Of a DNA stretch of 64,000 nucleotides, positions 1 through 7,823 are shown in pieces. The stretch comes from Frankia sp. RB7 (GTDB lineage Bacteria; Pseudomonadota; Alphaproteobacteria; Rhizobiales; Xanthobacteraceae). The notes beneath the pieces are model-generated. The model had not been told where the DNA came from and made no database searches. It saw only the letters and a list, made by a program, of their open reading frames with translations. The first letter of the stretch is position 1, and every line of letters begins with the position of its first letter. Both the position numbers and the translations under genes were made by a program. Location: contig JAUEPE010000029.1 in the NCBI GenBank assembly GCA_030403585.1, positions 16,722 through 80,721 of the forward strand, read 5' to 3'.

Positions 1-1355
1 GTTGCCGATTTCAGCACCCGGTCGACCATATCGGGCGCAAGACCGAGGTAATTTTTCGGTGAAGTGAGGGCCTCGATGGCTGCGCGATCGATTTGAGCCG
101 CGACGCGCGGATCGGCCGACAGCGCGTCGGCAAGGCTGATGCCCTTCTCGTTGGCGAGCCGGCAGGCGTCGTAGACCAAATCATGCGCATCCTGCCGGCC
201 GATCTGCGGCGCGAGCCCCATCATGACCGCTTCGGCCACAATCAGACCCCGACTAAGGGCGAGGTTGTCGTTCATCTTCGCCTCGTCCACGATGAGGCCG
301 GCGAGCGCGAACTTCGCCTGATGAAGCGCGCCCGCGGCCAGCACGAAACTTTCGGGGATCGCCATCCATTCGGCGTGCCACGGTCCGGTAGCACGCTCGA
401 AATCCTGCACCATGGCATCCAACATCAGGCCTGCGTGCTGGCGCACCGCCTTGCTTGCTGCGAGCATCAGCTCCGATGAGATCGGGTTGCGCTTCTGCGG
501 CATGGTCGAGGAGGCGCCGCGCCCCTTGACGAAAGGCTCGTAGACCTCGGCGAATTCGGTCGAGGCCATGATCATGATGTCGAGCGCGATCTTGCCGAGC
601 GAGCCGGTGACGAGCGCGAGGAAATTGACGGCTTCCGCAAAGCCGTCGCGCGCGACGTGCCAGGTCGAGACGGGAACGCCGAGCTTCAGCTCGGCGCAGA
701 GCGCCTCCTGCACCTCGAACCCCTTGTCGCCGAGCGAGGCCAGCGTGCCGGCCGCACCAGCGAACTGGCCGACGAGAACCCGCGGCTTCAACTGCTCAAG
801 ACGCTCGGCGTGGCGATCGAACATCGCGAGCCAGATCGCGGCCTTGTAGCCGAAGGTCACCGGCAGCGCCTGCTGGAGGTGGGTGCGGCCGGCCATCGGC
901 GTATTACGATGACGCTTGGAGAGATCGGCGAGAATTTTTCGCAGCTCGGCGATATCGCGTCCGATGATATCGAGTCCCGCGCGCAATTGCAGCACCACGG
1001 CGGTGTCCATGATGTCCTGCGTGGTCGCGCCCCAATGCACGTAGCGGCCGGCCTCGCCGCATTGCTTCACCATCTGGTGCACCAGCGGCAGGATCGGATA
1101 GCCGACGAGGTCGGTTTCCTGTCGCAGCAGATCGAAGTCGAGCGCTGTGACATCGGTCCGCGCCGCGATCTGATCGGCCGCCTCTTGCGGGATCACGCCA
1201 CATCGCGCCTCCGCTTTCGCCAGCGCCACCTCGATTTCGGCGTAGCGCGCAACGAGCGCGACGTCGGAAAAAACTTCGCGCATCGCAGGTGTGCCGAAGG
1301 CATCGCGAAACAGCATGGAATCGAGCACGGTGGTCGAGGCGTGAAAGGCGGGCAT
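1..1355 (-). CDS. Fumarate lyase-superfamily enzyme, 3-carboxy-cis,cis-muconate cycloisomerase / adenylosuccinate lyase-like (3' end cut by window)
   Basis: The leftward frame from ATG at 1355 stays open to the window edge (about 451 codons, close to full length for this family). It carries the superfamily signature GASSTMPQKRNP near residue 285, the flexible loop whose serine is the catalytic residue in lyases of this class, and the upstream motif YVHWGATTQDIMDTA near residue 105, typical of the PcaB/adenylosuccinate lyase branch. Such enzymes catalyse beta-elimination or cycloisomerisation in the cytoplasm as homotetramers. Family resemblance is strongest to proteins annotated as 3-carboxy-cis,cis-muconate cycloisomerase or adenylosuccinate lyase family. 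No other protocatechuate-pathway gene is visible beside it, so the substrate is uncertain. Confidence 0.85.
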   Translation of the reverse strand, partial: MPAFHASTTVLDSMLFRDAFGTPAMREVFSDVALVARYAEIEVALAKAEARCGVIPQEAADQIAARTDVTALDFDLLRQETDLVGYPILPLVHQMVKQCGEAGRYVHWGATTQDIMDTAVVLQLRAGLDIIGRDIAELRKILADLSKRHRNTPMAGRTHLQQALPVTFGYKAAIWLAMFDRHAERLEQLKPRVLVGQFAGAAGTLASLGDKGFEVQEALCAELKLGVPVSTWHVARDGFAEAVNFLALVTGSLGKIALDIMIMASTEFAEVYEPFVKGRGASSTMPQKRNPISSELMLAASKAVRQHAGLMLDAMVQDFERATGPWHAEWMAIPESFVLAAGALHQAKFALAGLIVDEAKMNDNLALSRGLIVAEAVMMGLAPQIGRQDAHDLVYDACRLANEKGISLADALSADPRVAAQIDRAAIEALTSPKNYLGLAPDMVDRVLKSA

Positions 1356-1550
1356 GGGCGTTTCTTTATGGTTGGCGTTTGTGTGGAGGATAGCTTACGC
1401 GGGCGGTGGTGTTCGGCAATGGCCATTCACGATTTGCAATGACGGCGGTCGTGGGACCCCTTCCTGTCCAAATTTTAATTCAGCGCGCCTCTCCACTTGC
1501 ACTATCAATTTCGCGCGGCGCGAGAGCCGCCGCATGACGAGGAGAGCATA

Positions 1551-1952
1551 ATGTTGAAATCGTTTCGCTTCGTTGCTGGAGCTTGTCTGCTGGCGAGCCT
1601 GTCGGCCGCGACATCGACCACGGCATCGGCGGCGCCGATCGGACAGCCGCTGGCGATGACGCAGGCAGCGCCCAATCAGGTCGAACACGTGCGCTGGTAC
1701 GGACGGCGCGGCTGGGGTGGCGGCGCGTTCGTCGGCGGGCTCGCAGCCGGCGCGATCCTCGGCGGCGCGGTCGCGGCGCCCTATTATTACGGCTCACCGT
1801 ATTATTATGGGCCGGGCTATCCGCCGCCGCCCGCCGGATATGGACCGCCGCCCGAGGGCGACGTGCAATACTGCATGCAGCGCTACAAATCCTACAATCC
1901 GAATACGGGCATGTATCTTGGCAACGACGGCAGGCACCACCCCTGCCCGTGA
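1551..1952 (+). CDS. BA14K family exported small protein
   Basis: The predicted product has 133 residues. The ATG at 1551 is preceded by GAGGAGAG and followed by an n-region, hydrophobic core and Ala-X-Ala cleavage site around residue 30, so it is exported. The middle is a Gly/Ala hydrophobic segment (GGLAAGAILGGAVAA) followed by a Tyr/Pro-rich stretch. The C-terminus has the BA14K signature: a Cys, RYKSYNPNTGMYLGNDG, then HPCP. BA14K proteins are small periplasmic or envelope proteins named from a Brucella immunoreactive protein, and their molecular role is unclear. The gene stands alone, divergent from the lyase-like gene. Confidence 0.85.
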   Translation: MLKSFRFVAGACLLASLSAATSTTASAAPIGQPLAMTQAAPNQVEHVRWYGRRGWGGGAFVGGLAAGAILGGAVAAPYYYGSPYYYGPGYPPPPAGYGPPPEGDVQYCMQRYKSYNPNTGMYLGNDGRHHPCP

Positions 1953-2016
1953 TGCTCAGCCGCGGCATCCGGATATCGCCCGGATGCCGCGGCAATCCGG
2001 TCAAAGCTGTCACGTT

Positions 2017-2112
2017 CTAATTCAGGTTGTATTCCTCCGCGCGAATGGCATAGCAGCCATCCGGCAGGTACGGTGAACCGGACCGGCCTTCCGGCGGACT
2101 CACGGACTTCAT
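2017..2112 (-). CDS. Possible small ORF or gene remnant, 31 aa
   Basis: The leftward frame from ATG at 2112 to TAG reads as a short, compositionally protein-like peptide with the end GCYAIRAEEYNLN. The same frame stays open upstream across the start of the facing winged-helix gene, but I see no start codon there and no convincing ribosome site at 2112. It could be a real small gene, the tail of a decayed gene, or chance in high-GC DNA. Confidence 0.25.
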   Translation of the reverse strand: MKSVSPPEGRSGSPYLPDGCYAIRAEEYNLN

Positions 2113-2172
2113 GGCGAAATCGATTTTGATTTCATCATTGCCTGAAGTCGCTGTGAGGTCTGAGTTTTCGAC

Positions 2173-3732
2173 GTGCAGTTTCTGTTCCAGGACCACCTTC
2201 TCGACACCGACCGGCGCGAGCTGAGCCGCGAGCAGGTTCCCGTGTCCGTGGAACCGCAGGTCTTCGACCTCGTCGTCCATCTCATGGAAAACCGGGACCG
2301 GGTCGTCAGCAAGGACGAGCTGATCGACAAGATCTGGCACGGCCGCAGCGTTTCCGAATCGACATTGACCAGCCGGATCAATGCCGCGCGCAAGGCGGTC
2401 GGCGACAGTGGCGCGAACCAGACCTTGATCCGCACTATCGCGCGAAAAGGCTTCCGCTTCGTCGGCGACGTCGAGACCAAGTCCGCCGCGGCGACGGTGG
2501 AACCTCGCCGCAGCGTCACAACGTCGCACACGACGCCTGCGCTGCCCGAGCGCCTCTCGATCGCCGTGCTGCCCTTTACCAATATGAGTGGCGACCGCGA
2601 GCAGGACTATTTCTCCGACGGCATCAGTGAAGACATCATCACCGCATTGTCGAAGCTGCGCTGGTTCTTCGTCGTCGCGCGCAACTCCTCCTTCGTCTAC
2701 AAGGGCCGCGCCGTGCATCTGAACGAGATCGCGCGCGAGCTCGGCGTGCGCTATGTGCTCGAAGGCAGCGTGCGGCGAAGCGGCGATCGCGTGCGCATCT
2801 CCGCCCAGCTCAACGACGTCTCGACCGGCGGCCATCTCTGGGCCGAGCGCTACGACCGCGAACTTGCCGACATCTTTGCCGTACAGGACGAGATTACCGA
2901 AGCCATCGTCGCCGCGATCGAGCCGCAGCTCTACGCCGCGGAAAATTTTCGCGCCCAGCAGAAGCCGCCGGGCAGTCTCGATGCCTGGGACTTCGTGATG
3001 CGCGCGCTATCGCATTACTGGCACATCACGCGCGAGGACAATGCATCGGCGCAGGCGCTGCTGGAGCAGGCGATCGCGATCGACCCCGCCTATGGCAAGG
3101 CGCTGGGCCTGCTCGCAACCAGCCACATTTTTGGTGCGCATATGGGCTGGGCCGATATGGCCGCGACTGTCCCGGTTGCCGAACGCGCAGCACTTGCCGC
3201 AGTGGAGGCCGATCGCGACGATGCCTGGGCCCATCACGGTCTCGCTTATACTTATCTGTTTCGCCGCCGCTTCGACGATGCGCTGGCGGAATTCGAGCTG
3301 ACGTTGCAGCTCAATCCGAATTTCGCGATGGCGCACGCGTTCTACGGCGTCACGCTGTGCTATGCCGGACGATGGCAGGACGGCGATGCGGCGGCACGCC
3401 GCGCGCTGCAGCTCAGCCCGCGCGATCCGCTCGCGGCGATCTATTGCGGCGTTGCCGGCTACGCCCAGTTCATCGGCCGCAATTACGAGGACGCCATGCA
3501 GATGGCGCGGGAATCGATGCGGCAGCGGGCCGATTTCGTCGGGGCGCATCGCGTGCTCACGGCGGCCGCCGGCATGTCCGGTGATTCCACAGTTGCGGCT
3601 TCTGCGCTGGAAGGATTGCGCCGCACCCAGCCCGGCATCTCGCTCGCCTGGCTCATGCGCGAGCTGCCGATGCTGCGGGACGAGGACCGCGCGCATTATC
3701 TCGAAGGATTTCGGCGCGCGGGGATGGAGTGA
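2173..3732 (+). CDS. Winged-helix transcriptional regulator fused to TolB-N-like domain and TPR repeats (copy 1)
   Basis: The predicted product has 519 residues and starts with GTG. Residues 1-95 form an OmpR/CadC-type winged helix (Trans_Reg_C) ending in the usual LIRTIARKGFRFVG. Residues about 125-265 match the adenylate-cyclase-associated TolB-N-like module (IAVLPFTNMSG, then YFSDGISEDIITALSK, then GVRYVLEGSVRR). The rest, about 285-470, is TPR-like helical repeats. No receiver or transmembrane segment is visible, so it is probably a cytoplasmic one-component regulator; the ligand is unknown. It is a clear paralog of the gene at 5239-6834, with the same domain order and long identical stretches. 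Two TGAAGTC/TGAGGTC repeats 11 bp apart lie at 2143-2160, just before the start. Confidence 0.85.
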   Translation: MQFLFQDHLLDTDRRELSREQVPVSVEPQVFDLVVHLMENRDRVVSKDELIDKIWHGRSVSESTLTSRINAARKAVGDSGANQTLIRTIARKGFRFVGDVETKSAAATVEPRRSVTTSHTTPALPERLSIAVLPFTNMSGDREQDYFSDGISEDIITALSKLRWFFVVARNSSFVYKGRAVHLNEIARELGVRYVLEGSVRRSGDRVRISAQLNDVSTGGHLWAERYDRELADIFAVQDEITEAIVAAIEPQLYAAENFRAQQKPPGSLDAWDFVMRALSHYWHITREDNASAQALLEQAIAIDPAYGKALGLLATSHIFGAHMGWADMAATVPVAERAALAAVEADRDDAWAHHGLAYTYLFRRRFDDALAEFELTLQLNPNFAMAHAFYGVTLCYAGRWQDGDAAARRALQLSPRDPLAAIYCGVAGYAQFIGRNYEDAMQMARESMRQRADFVGAHRVLTAAAGMSGDSTVAASALEGLRRTQPGISLAWLMRELPMLRDEDRAHYLEGFRRAGME

Positions 3733-3736
3733 AAGC

Positions 3737-3764
3737 TCCCTCTCCCCGCAAGCGGAGAGAGGGA
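3737..3764. repeat. Inverted repeat between convergent genes, possible bidirectional terminator
   Basis: The arms TCCCTCTC and GAGAGGGA flank a GC-rich centre (CCCGCAAGCG) between the regulator stop and the facing GFA-family gene. The CTCTCCCCGCAAGCGG core matches the arm of the longer palindromes at 14347 and 24767. There is no T-run, so a terminator role is an inference from position. Confidence 0.5.
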
Positions 3765-3773
3765 ATCCTATAT

Positions 3774-4196
3774 TTACTCCTGCATCATCTCGCCGCTGCC
3801 GCCGAACTCGGCGGGAAAATCCTTCAACTTGGGCAGGCCATCGCGCATCGGCAGCACCGTCTCGGAATAGTTGACGTGGACGCCGGGCGTGAAGGGGAGC
3901 GTCGGGATGGTGGCCGTGAAGACGTCGATCAGATCGAGCGGCGGGTGGTTGGTCATGAGATGACCACCGCACTTCCCGCAATATTTGCGCTGGCTGAGCG
4001 GCGTCTTGACGAAGGTTTCGACGTTCTGCGCGCCTTCGGTGATGCGCACGGCCTCCGGCTTCCACAGGCTAAAAGCATTCACCGGTCCACCCGACCACGA
4101 GCGGCAGGAGCGGCAATGGCAATAGCCCATCGCCGCTGGTTCGCCCGTGACCTCGATCGTGACCGCGCCGCAGAAGCAGTTTCCGATATGTTTCAT
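3774..4196 (-). CDS. GFA family (CENP-V/glutathione-dependent formaldehyde-activating enzyme-like) zinc protein
   Basis: The predicted product has 140 residues. It has the Mis18/GFA zinc-binding cysteine pattern: C7 and C9, then CHCRSC (C26, C28, C31), then YCGKC (C73, C76). Length and motif order fit the GFA/CENP-V fold. True Gfa catalyses S-hydroxymethylglutathione formation, but most members of this large family have no proven activity, so formaldehyde detoxification should not be assumed. It lies 120 bp downstream of the likely methanethiol methyltransferase gene on the same strand, so the two may be cotranscribed, and both sit between two paralogous regulators. Confidence 0.85.
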   Translation of the reverse strand: MKHIGNCFCGAVTIEVTGEPAAMGYCHCRSCRSWSGGPVNAFSLWKPEAVRITEGAQNVETFVKTPLSQRKYCGKCGGHLMTNHPPLDLIDVFTATIPTLPFTPGVHVNYSETVLPMRDGLPKLKDFPAEFGGSGEMMQE

Positions 4197-4316
4197 CTTG
4201 GTCGTCTCCTGAGATGGAAATTGGGATTGAAATGCCTGGATTGGAACTCTTGGATTACAAATGAAGTCCCGTCGCGCGTCCTCCGATTGGCGGACGCGCG
4301 ACGGAGCGCGCGGCGG

Positions 4317-5105
4317 TTAGACTGACCGGCGCCAGGGAATAAGCATCGACACCCGTTGTTTGTACTGCCGGTATTCGTCGCCGAAGAGGTCGACGAGATC
4401 GTGCTCCTCCAGCGCGATGCCTACGAAGATGTAGGCTGTCGTCACGGCCGCAAACAGCAGATGGCCTGCGGTCATGGTCGGCGCCGCCCAGAAGGCGATG
4501 ATGAAGCCGAGATAGATCGGATGACGGACGAATTTGTAGAGCAACGGCGTCTTGAACCGCGGCGGCGCAGCCTCTTTGCCGACGAGATGGTTGGTCACCT
4601 GATGCAGTCCAAATAATTCGAAATGATTGATGATGAAGGTCGAGGTGAATACCAGCACCCAGCCCGTGAGGGACACCGTGACCAGCGTCACGGCAAGATC
4701 CGGGCTGGTGACGTCCCATATGACCGACGGCAACGGACGCCATTGCCAGAACAGGAGAAGCAATGACAGGCTCGCGAACAGCACATAGGTCGAGCGCTCG
4801 ACCGGCTTGGGGACGAATTGCGTCCACCACGCCTTGAAGCGCTGCCGCGCCATCACGCTGTGTTGAACGGCAAACAGCGTCATCAGCAGCAGATTGATGA
4901 TCACGGCTTCGGCCGTCGGTGTGTCGGGCCCGGTGTCGATGGTCTTCGGCACCACCAGCCCCATCACAAAGCCGATCGCGTAGACGATCGTAACGAAAAA
5001 AACGAGATACGCCGCAATTCCGTAAAGAAAGGCGATGAACTTGAGAAAGCGCGAGCCCGCAACCTCCGGGCTGATGGAATGAACATGATGATCGAGTTGG
5101 GTCAT
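4317..5105 (-). CDS. mddA: NnrU/isoprenylcysteine methyltransferase-family membrane protein, likely methanethiol S-methyltransferase
   Basis: The predicted product has 262 residues with at least five hydrophobic segments. The C-terminal half holds the ICMT/NnrU-type signature KFVRHPIYLGFIIAFWAAP followed by an EEHDLVDLFGDEYRQYK segment, which contribute to S-adenosylmethionine and substrate binding in the wider family. The N-terminal pattern AYLVFFVTIVYAIGFV and the overall length resemble MddA proteins, which methylate methanethiol to dimethyl sulfide and are known from Pseudomonas and bradyrhizobia. I chose ATG 5105 because it begins just before the first hydrophobic block. It is divergent from the second TolB/TPR regulator, with a 21-bp tandem repeat between them. 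Assignment to MddA rather than another NnrU-like methyltransferase is an inference. Confidence 0.7.
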   Translation of the reverse strand: MTQLDHHVHSISPEVAGSRFLKFIAFLYGIAAYLVFFVTIVYAIGFVMGLVVPKTIDTGPDTPTAEAVIINLLLMTLFAVQHSVMARQRFKAWWTQFVPKPVERSTYVLFASLSLLLLFWQWRPLPSVIWDVTSPDLAVTLVTVSLTGWVLVFTSTFIINHFELFGLHQVTNHLVGKEAAPPRFKTPLLYKFVRHPIYLGFIIAFWAAPTMTAGHLLFAAVTTAYIFVGIALEEHDLVDLFGDEYRQYKQRVSMLIPWRRSV

Positions 5106-5189
5106 AGAAAGCTCCGTTGTGCCGAGGCATCGGCACTGTTTGGTCTCTGCACCATGCCGGACCGGACGGCGGAAGACTTTCGCGGACGG

Positions 5190-5232
5190 TTGATTTTCGC
5201 CTGAGACGACTTTGATTTTTGCTTGAGACGAC
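5190..5232. promoter_or_regulatory. Tandem 21-bp direct repeat (22-bp period) in a divergent promoter region, candidate operator
   Basis: Two near-identical units, 5190-5210 and 5212-5232, each read TTGATTTT(C/T)GC(C/T)TGAGACGA plus a final C and differ at two of 21 positions. Their spacing is two helical turns, the arrangement usual for OmpR/CadC-type winged-helix dimers. They lie between mddA (start 5105) and the regulator GTG (5239), ending 6 bp before that start, so binding would overlap its ribosome site. Function as an operator is inferred. Confidence 0.55.
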
Positions 5233-5238
5233 AGAAAC

Positions 5239-6834
5239 GTGCGATTCCTCTTTGAAAACAACGTGCTCGACGGCGACCTGCGGGAGCTCACCTGCAGCGG
5301 CGCAGCCGTGCCGCTGCAGCCGCAGGTGTTCGATCTGTTGCTTTACCTCGTCGCGGAGCGCGCCCGCGTCGTCAGCAAGGACGATCTGATCAGCGAGATC
5401 TGGAGCAACCGTATCGTCTCGGATTCCGCGCTGAACAGTCGGATCAACGCCGCCCGCAAGGCGCTCGGCGACGACGGCGCGGCGCAGCGGCTGATCAAGA
5501 CCATACCGCGCAAGGGCTTTCGTTTCGTCGGCGAAGTCCGGGAAGAGGTGGCAGCCAAGGCTGTTCCGGGCAAGGCTGTCCCAGGTAAGGCTATTCCGGC
5601 CGAGCCTGTTCCGGCCGAGGTCGCACCGGGTTTCCCGCGCGTCGCGACCGACCGACCGGGCATCGCCGTGCTCGCCTTCGAGAACATGAGCGGCGATCCC
5701 GCCCAGGAATATTTCGGCGACGGGATCAGCGAGGACATCCTCACCGCGCTGTCGAAGCAGCGCTGGTTCATCGTGATCGCGCGCAACTCGTCCTTTACCT
5801 ACAAGGGGCGCGCGGTCCACCTCAAGCAGATCGCCGAGGAACTCGGCGTCCGCTACATCGTCGAGGGCAGCGTGCGCAAGGTGGGCAACCGCGTGCGCAT
5901 CACCGCACAGCTCAACGACGCCACCACCGGCGGCCATCTCTGGGCCGAGCGCTACGACCGCGAGCTGATCGATGTCTTCGCCGTCCAGGACGAGATCACG
6001 GAGCGTATCGTCGCGGCGATCGAGCCGCAGATTCACGCCGCGGAGAATTTTCGTACGCATCGCAAGCCGCCATCGAGCCTGGACGCCTGGGATCTGCTGA
6101 TGCAGGCGCTCTCGCACTACTGGCGGATCACGCCGCAAGACCACGCCGCGGCGCAGAAACTGCTCGAGCGCGCGATCGCGATCGATCCGGATTACAGCCA
6201 GGCACTGGCGGTGCTGGCGGCAAGCCACATGTTCGGCGTGCATCTGGGCTGGGCGGAGCTCGCCACGACGGCGCCAATCGCGGAGAACGCCGCGCTCGCC
6301 GCGATGCGCTACGACCATGAGAATGCCTGGGCCCATGCCGCGCTCGGCAGCGTCTGCTTCTCGACCAGCCGGCTCGCGGACGCGCTGTCCGAGTTCGAAC
6401 AGGCGCTCGCGCTCAATCCGAACTTCTCGCTGGCGCAGGGCTATTACGCGCTGGCGCTGTCCTATGCCGGACGGCCCGGCGAATCGTTCGAGGCGGCGCA
6501 AAAGGCGATCAGGCTCTCACCGCGCGATCCGTCGCTGGCGATCTATTACGGCATCGCCGGCTATGCGCGCTACACTGAGCGGCAATATGACGAGGCCGTC
6601 GCGCTGGCGCGCGAGGCAATCCGCCATCGCGGCGATCTCACCGGCGCCTATCGCGTGCTCGCCGTCTCCGCCGGCATGACCGGCGACGGCGCGCTTGCGG
6701 ATATGGCGCTGGGAGAGCTGCGCCGCACCCAGCCCAATATCTCACTGGACTGGATCGCAACGCAGCTGCCGTGGGCCAATGACGCGGATCGCGAACACTA
6801 TCTGGAAGGATTTCGGCGCGCGGGGCTGGGATGA
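5239..6834 (+). CDS. Winged-helix transcriptional regulator fused to TolB-N-like domain and TPR repeats (copy 2)
   Basis: The predicted product has 531 residues and starts with GTG. Domain order equals copy 1: winged helix at about 1-97 (ending LIKTIPRKGFRFVGE), a linker, TolB-N-like module at about 137-275 (IAVLAFENMSGDPAQEYFGD, later GVRYIVEGSVRK), then TPR-like repeats to about 480. The linker at about 98-130 is distinctive: a run of Val/Ala-Pro-X-(Lys/Glu)-Ala units such as KAVPGKAVPGKAIPAE, absent from copy 1. It probably regulates itself and/or the divergent mddA through the repeat at 5190-5232. It converges with the alpha/beta hydrolase gene only 6 bp away. Confidence 0.85.
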   Translation: MRFLFENNVLDGDLRELTCSGAAVPLQPQVFDLLLYLVAERARVVSKDDLISEIWSNRIVSDSALNSRINAARKALGDDGAAQRLIKTIPRKGFRFVGEVREEVAAKAVPGKAVPGKAIPAEPVPAEVAPGFPRVATDRPGIAVLAFENMSGDPAQEYFGDGISEDILTALSKQRWFIVIARNSSFTYKGRAVHLKQIAEELGVRYIVEGSVRKVGNRVRITAQLNDATTGGHLWAERYDRELIDVFAVQDEITERIVAAIEPQIHAAENFRTHRKPPSSLDAWDLLMQALSHYWRITPQDHAAAQKLLERAIAIDPDYSQALAVLAASHMFGVHLGWAELATTAPIAENAALAAMRYDHENAWAHAALGSVCFSTSRLADALSEFEQALALNPNFSLAQGYYALALSYAGRPGESFEAAQKAIRLSPRDPSLAIYYGIAGYARYTERQYDEAVALAREAIRHRGDLTGAYRVLAVSAGMTGDGALADMALGELRRTQPNISLDWIATQLPWANDADREHYLEGFRRAGLG

Positions 6835-6840
6835 AGACGG

Positions 6841-7680
6841 TCACACACCCGACGCAAACGCGTCGAGCAGTGCGTTGAAGGCCTCCGGCTTCTCCCACTG
6901 CGTGGAGTGGCCGGCGCCGTCGACGACCTGAACCGCACCGCGCCACAAGGTCGGCGCGGCGAGGCGCTGGAGCCAGCCGAGATCGACGATCTGCTCCTCC
7001 GCGCCTTGCACGATCGCCAGGGGAATCTTCAGATTGCGCACGATCTCGGTTTCGTCGGCGAGGCCGCCACTTTGCGCAACGGCACCGAGACAGGCGCGCG
7101 CATTGCCGTCGGTCCTACGGAAATCGTCCAGGACGAAACCGGGGATCGGCGTGTAGCCCGGCGCGAAGGCCGTGTGCATCCACTCCTCGATCTCAGCCTC
7201 GGTCGGCGCGGCCGTAAACGCGGTGGGCGACAGGTTCTTGAAGCCGGCAAAGCCCGCAGGCCCGCTGCCGATCGGCGGCGTCCCGAAGATCATCAGCCCG
7301 GCCGCCATCGGCAGCGACGCGGCCGCATTCAGCACCGCATGGCCGCCGAGGCTCCAGCCGACGACGATTGTGCTCGTGAGATCGAGGGCGCCGGCAACGG
7401 CCGCGATCGCCGCGGCATAGCCATGGCCGGAATAATCCTGTTCCGGATGGGACGGCGGCGGCGAGGCGCCATGGCCGGGCAGGTCGATCGCGATCACGCG
7501 GTATTTGGCGCCGAGCGGCCCCTGCAATTGCTTCTGCCAGATCCGGGACGAGGAAGAATTGCCGTGGATCAGCAGGATCGGACGTCCCGTGCCTGCGCTT
7601 TCAAAGCCGCCAATCGTCTGCGCGCCGATCTGCAAATGCAACGGGCGCAAATCCGGGCCCGGAAACGGTTGGTCAGTCAT
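6841..7680 (-). CDS. Alpha/beta hydrolase (serine hydrolase)
   Basis: The predicted product has 279 residues, cytoplasmic, without a signal peptide. It shows the oxyanion-hole motif HGNSSS near 39, the strand IAIDLPGHGAS near 64, the nucleophile elbow GWSLGG with S110, and a C-terminal catalytic histidine in GAGHSTQWEKP near 260. This is the standard fold-family layout of esterases, C-C hydrolases and lipases, and the exact substrate cannot be told. It is followed at 143 bp upstream by the acyl-CoA dehydrogenase-like gene on the same strand. Confidence 0.85.
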   Translation of the reverse strand: MTDQPFPGPDLRPLHLQIGAQTIGGFESAGTGRPILLIHGNSSSSRIWQKQLQGPLGAKYRVIAIDLPGHGASPPPSHPEQDYSGHGYAAAIAAVAGALDLTSTIVVGWSLGGHAVLNAAASLPMAAGLMIFGTPPIGSGPAGFAGFKNLSPTAFTAAPTEAEIEEWMHTAFAPGYTPIPGFVLDDFRRTDGNARACLGAVAQSGGLADETEIVRNLKIPLAIVQGAEEQIVDLGWLQRLAAPTLWRGAVQVVDGAGHSTQWEKPEAFNALLDAFASGV

Positions 7681-7823
7681 AAGGTGTACCGATCTGGTTG
7701 TTGAGAACTGTTTTGTCGATCGGGGCCTAATCTGGCACGGCTTCCGGCGCTGCGCCATTGCCCTGCCGCGACGGTCCGCGGCAGCCGCAGGCGCAGAGGT
7801 GGACGCAGATGCGACGCGAGGGC

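Noticed and set aside
2017..2835. A 272-codon minus-strand ORF opposite the first TolB/TPR regulator
   Set aside because: Most of it is antisense to the winged-helix and TolB-like coding region. Only its last 31 codons lie outside and are listed separately at low confidence.
4255..6501. A 748-codon minus-strand frame across the second TolB/TPR regulator and mddA
   Set aside because: It is antisense to the regulator and out of frame with mddA, without recognisable motifs.
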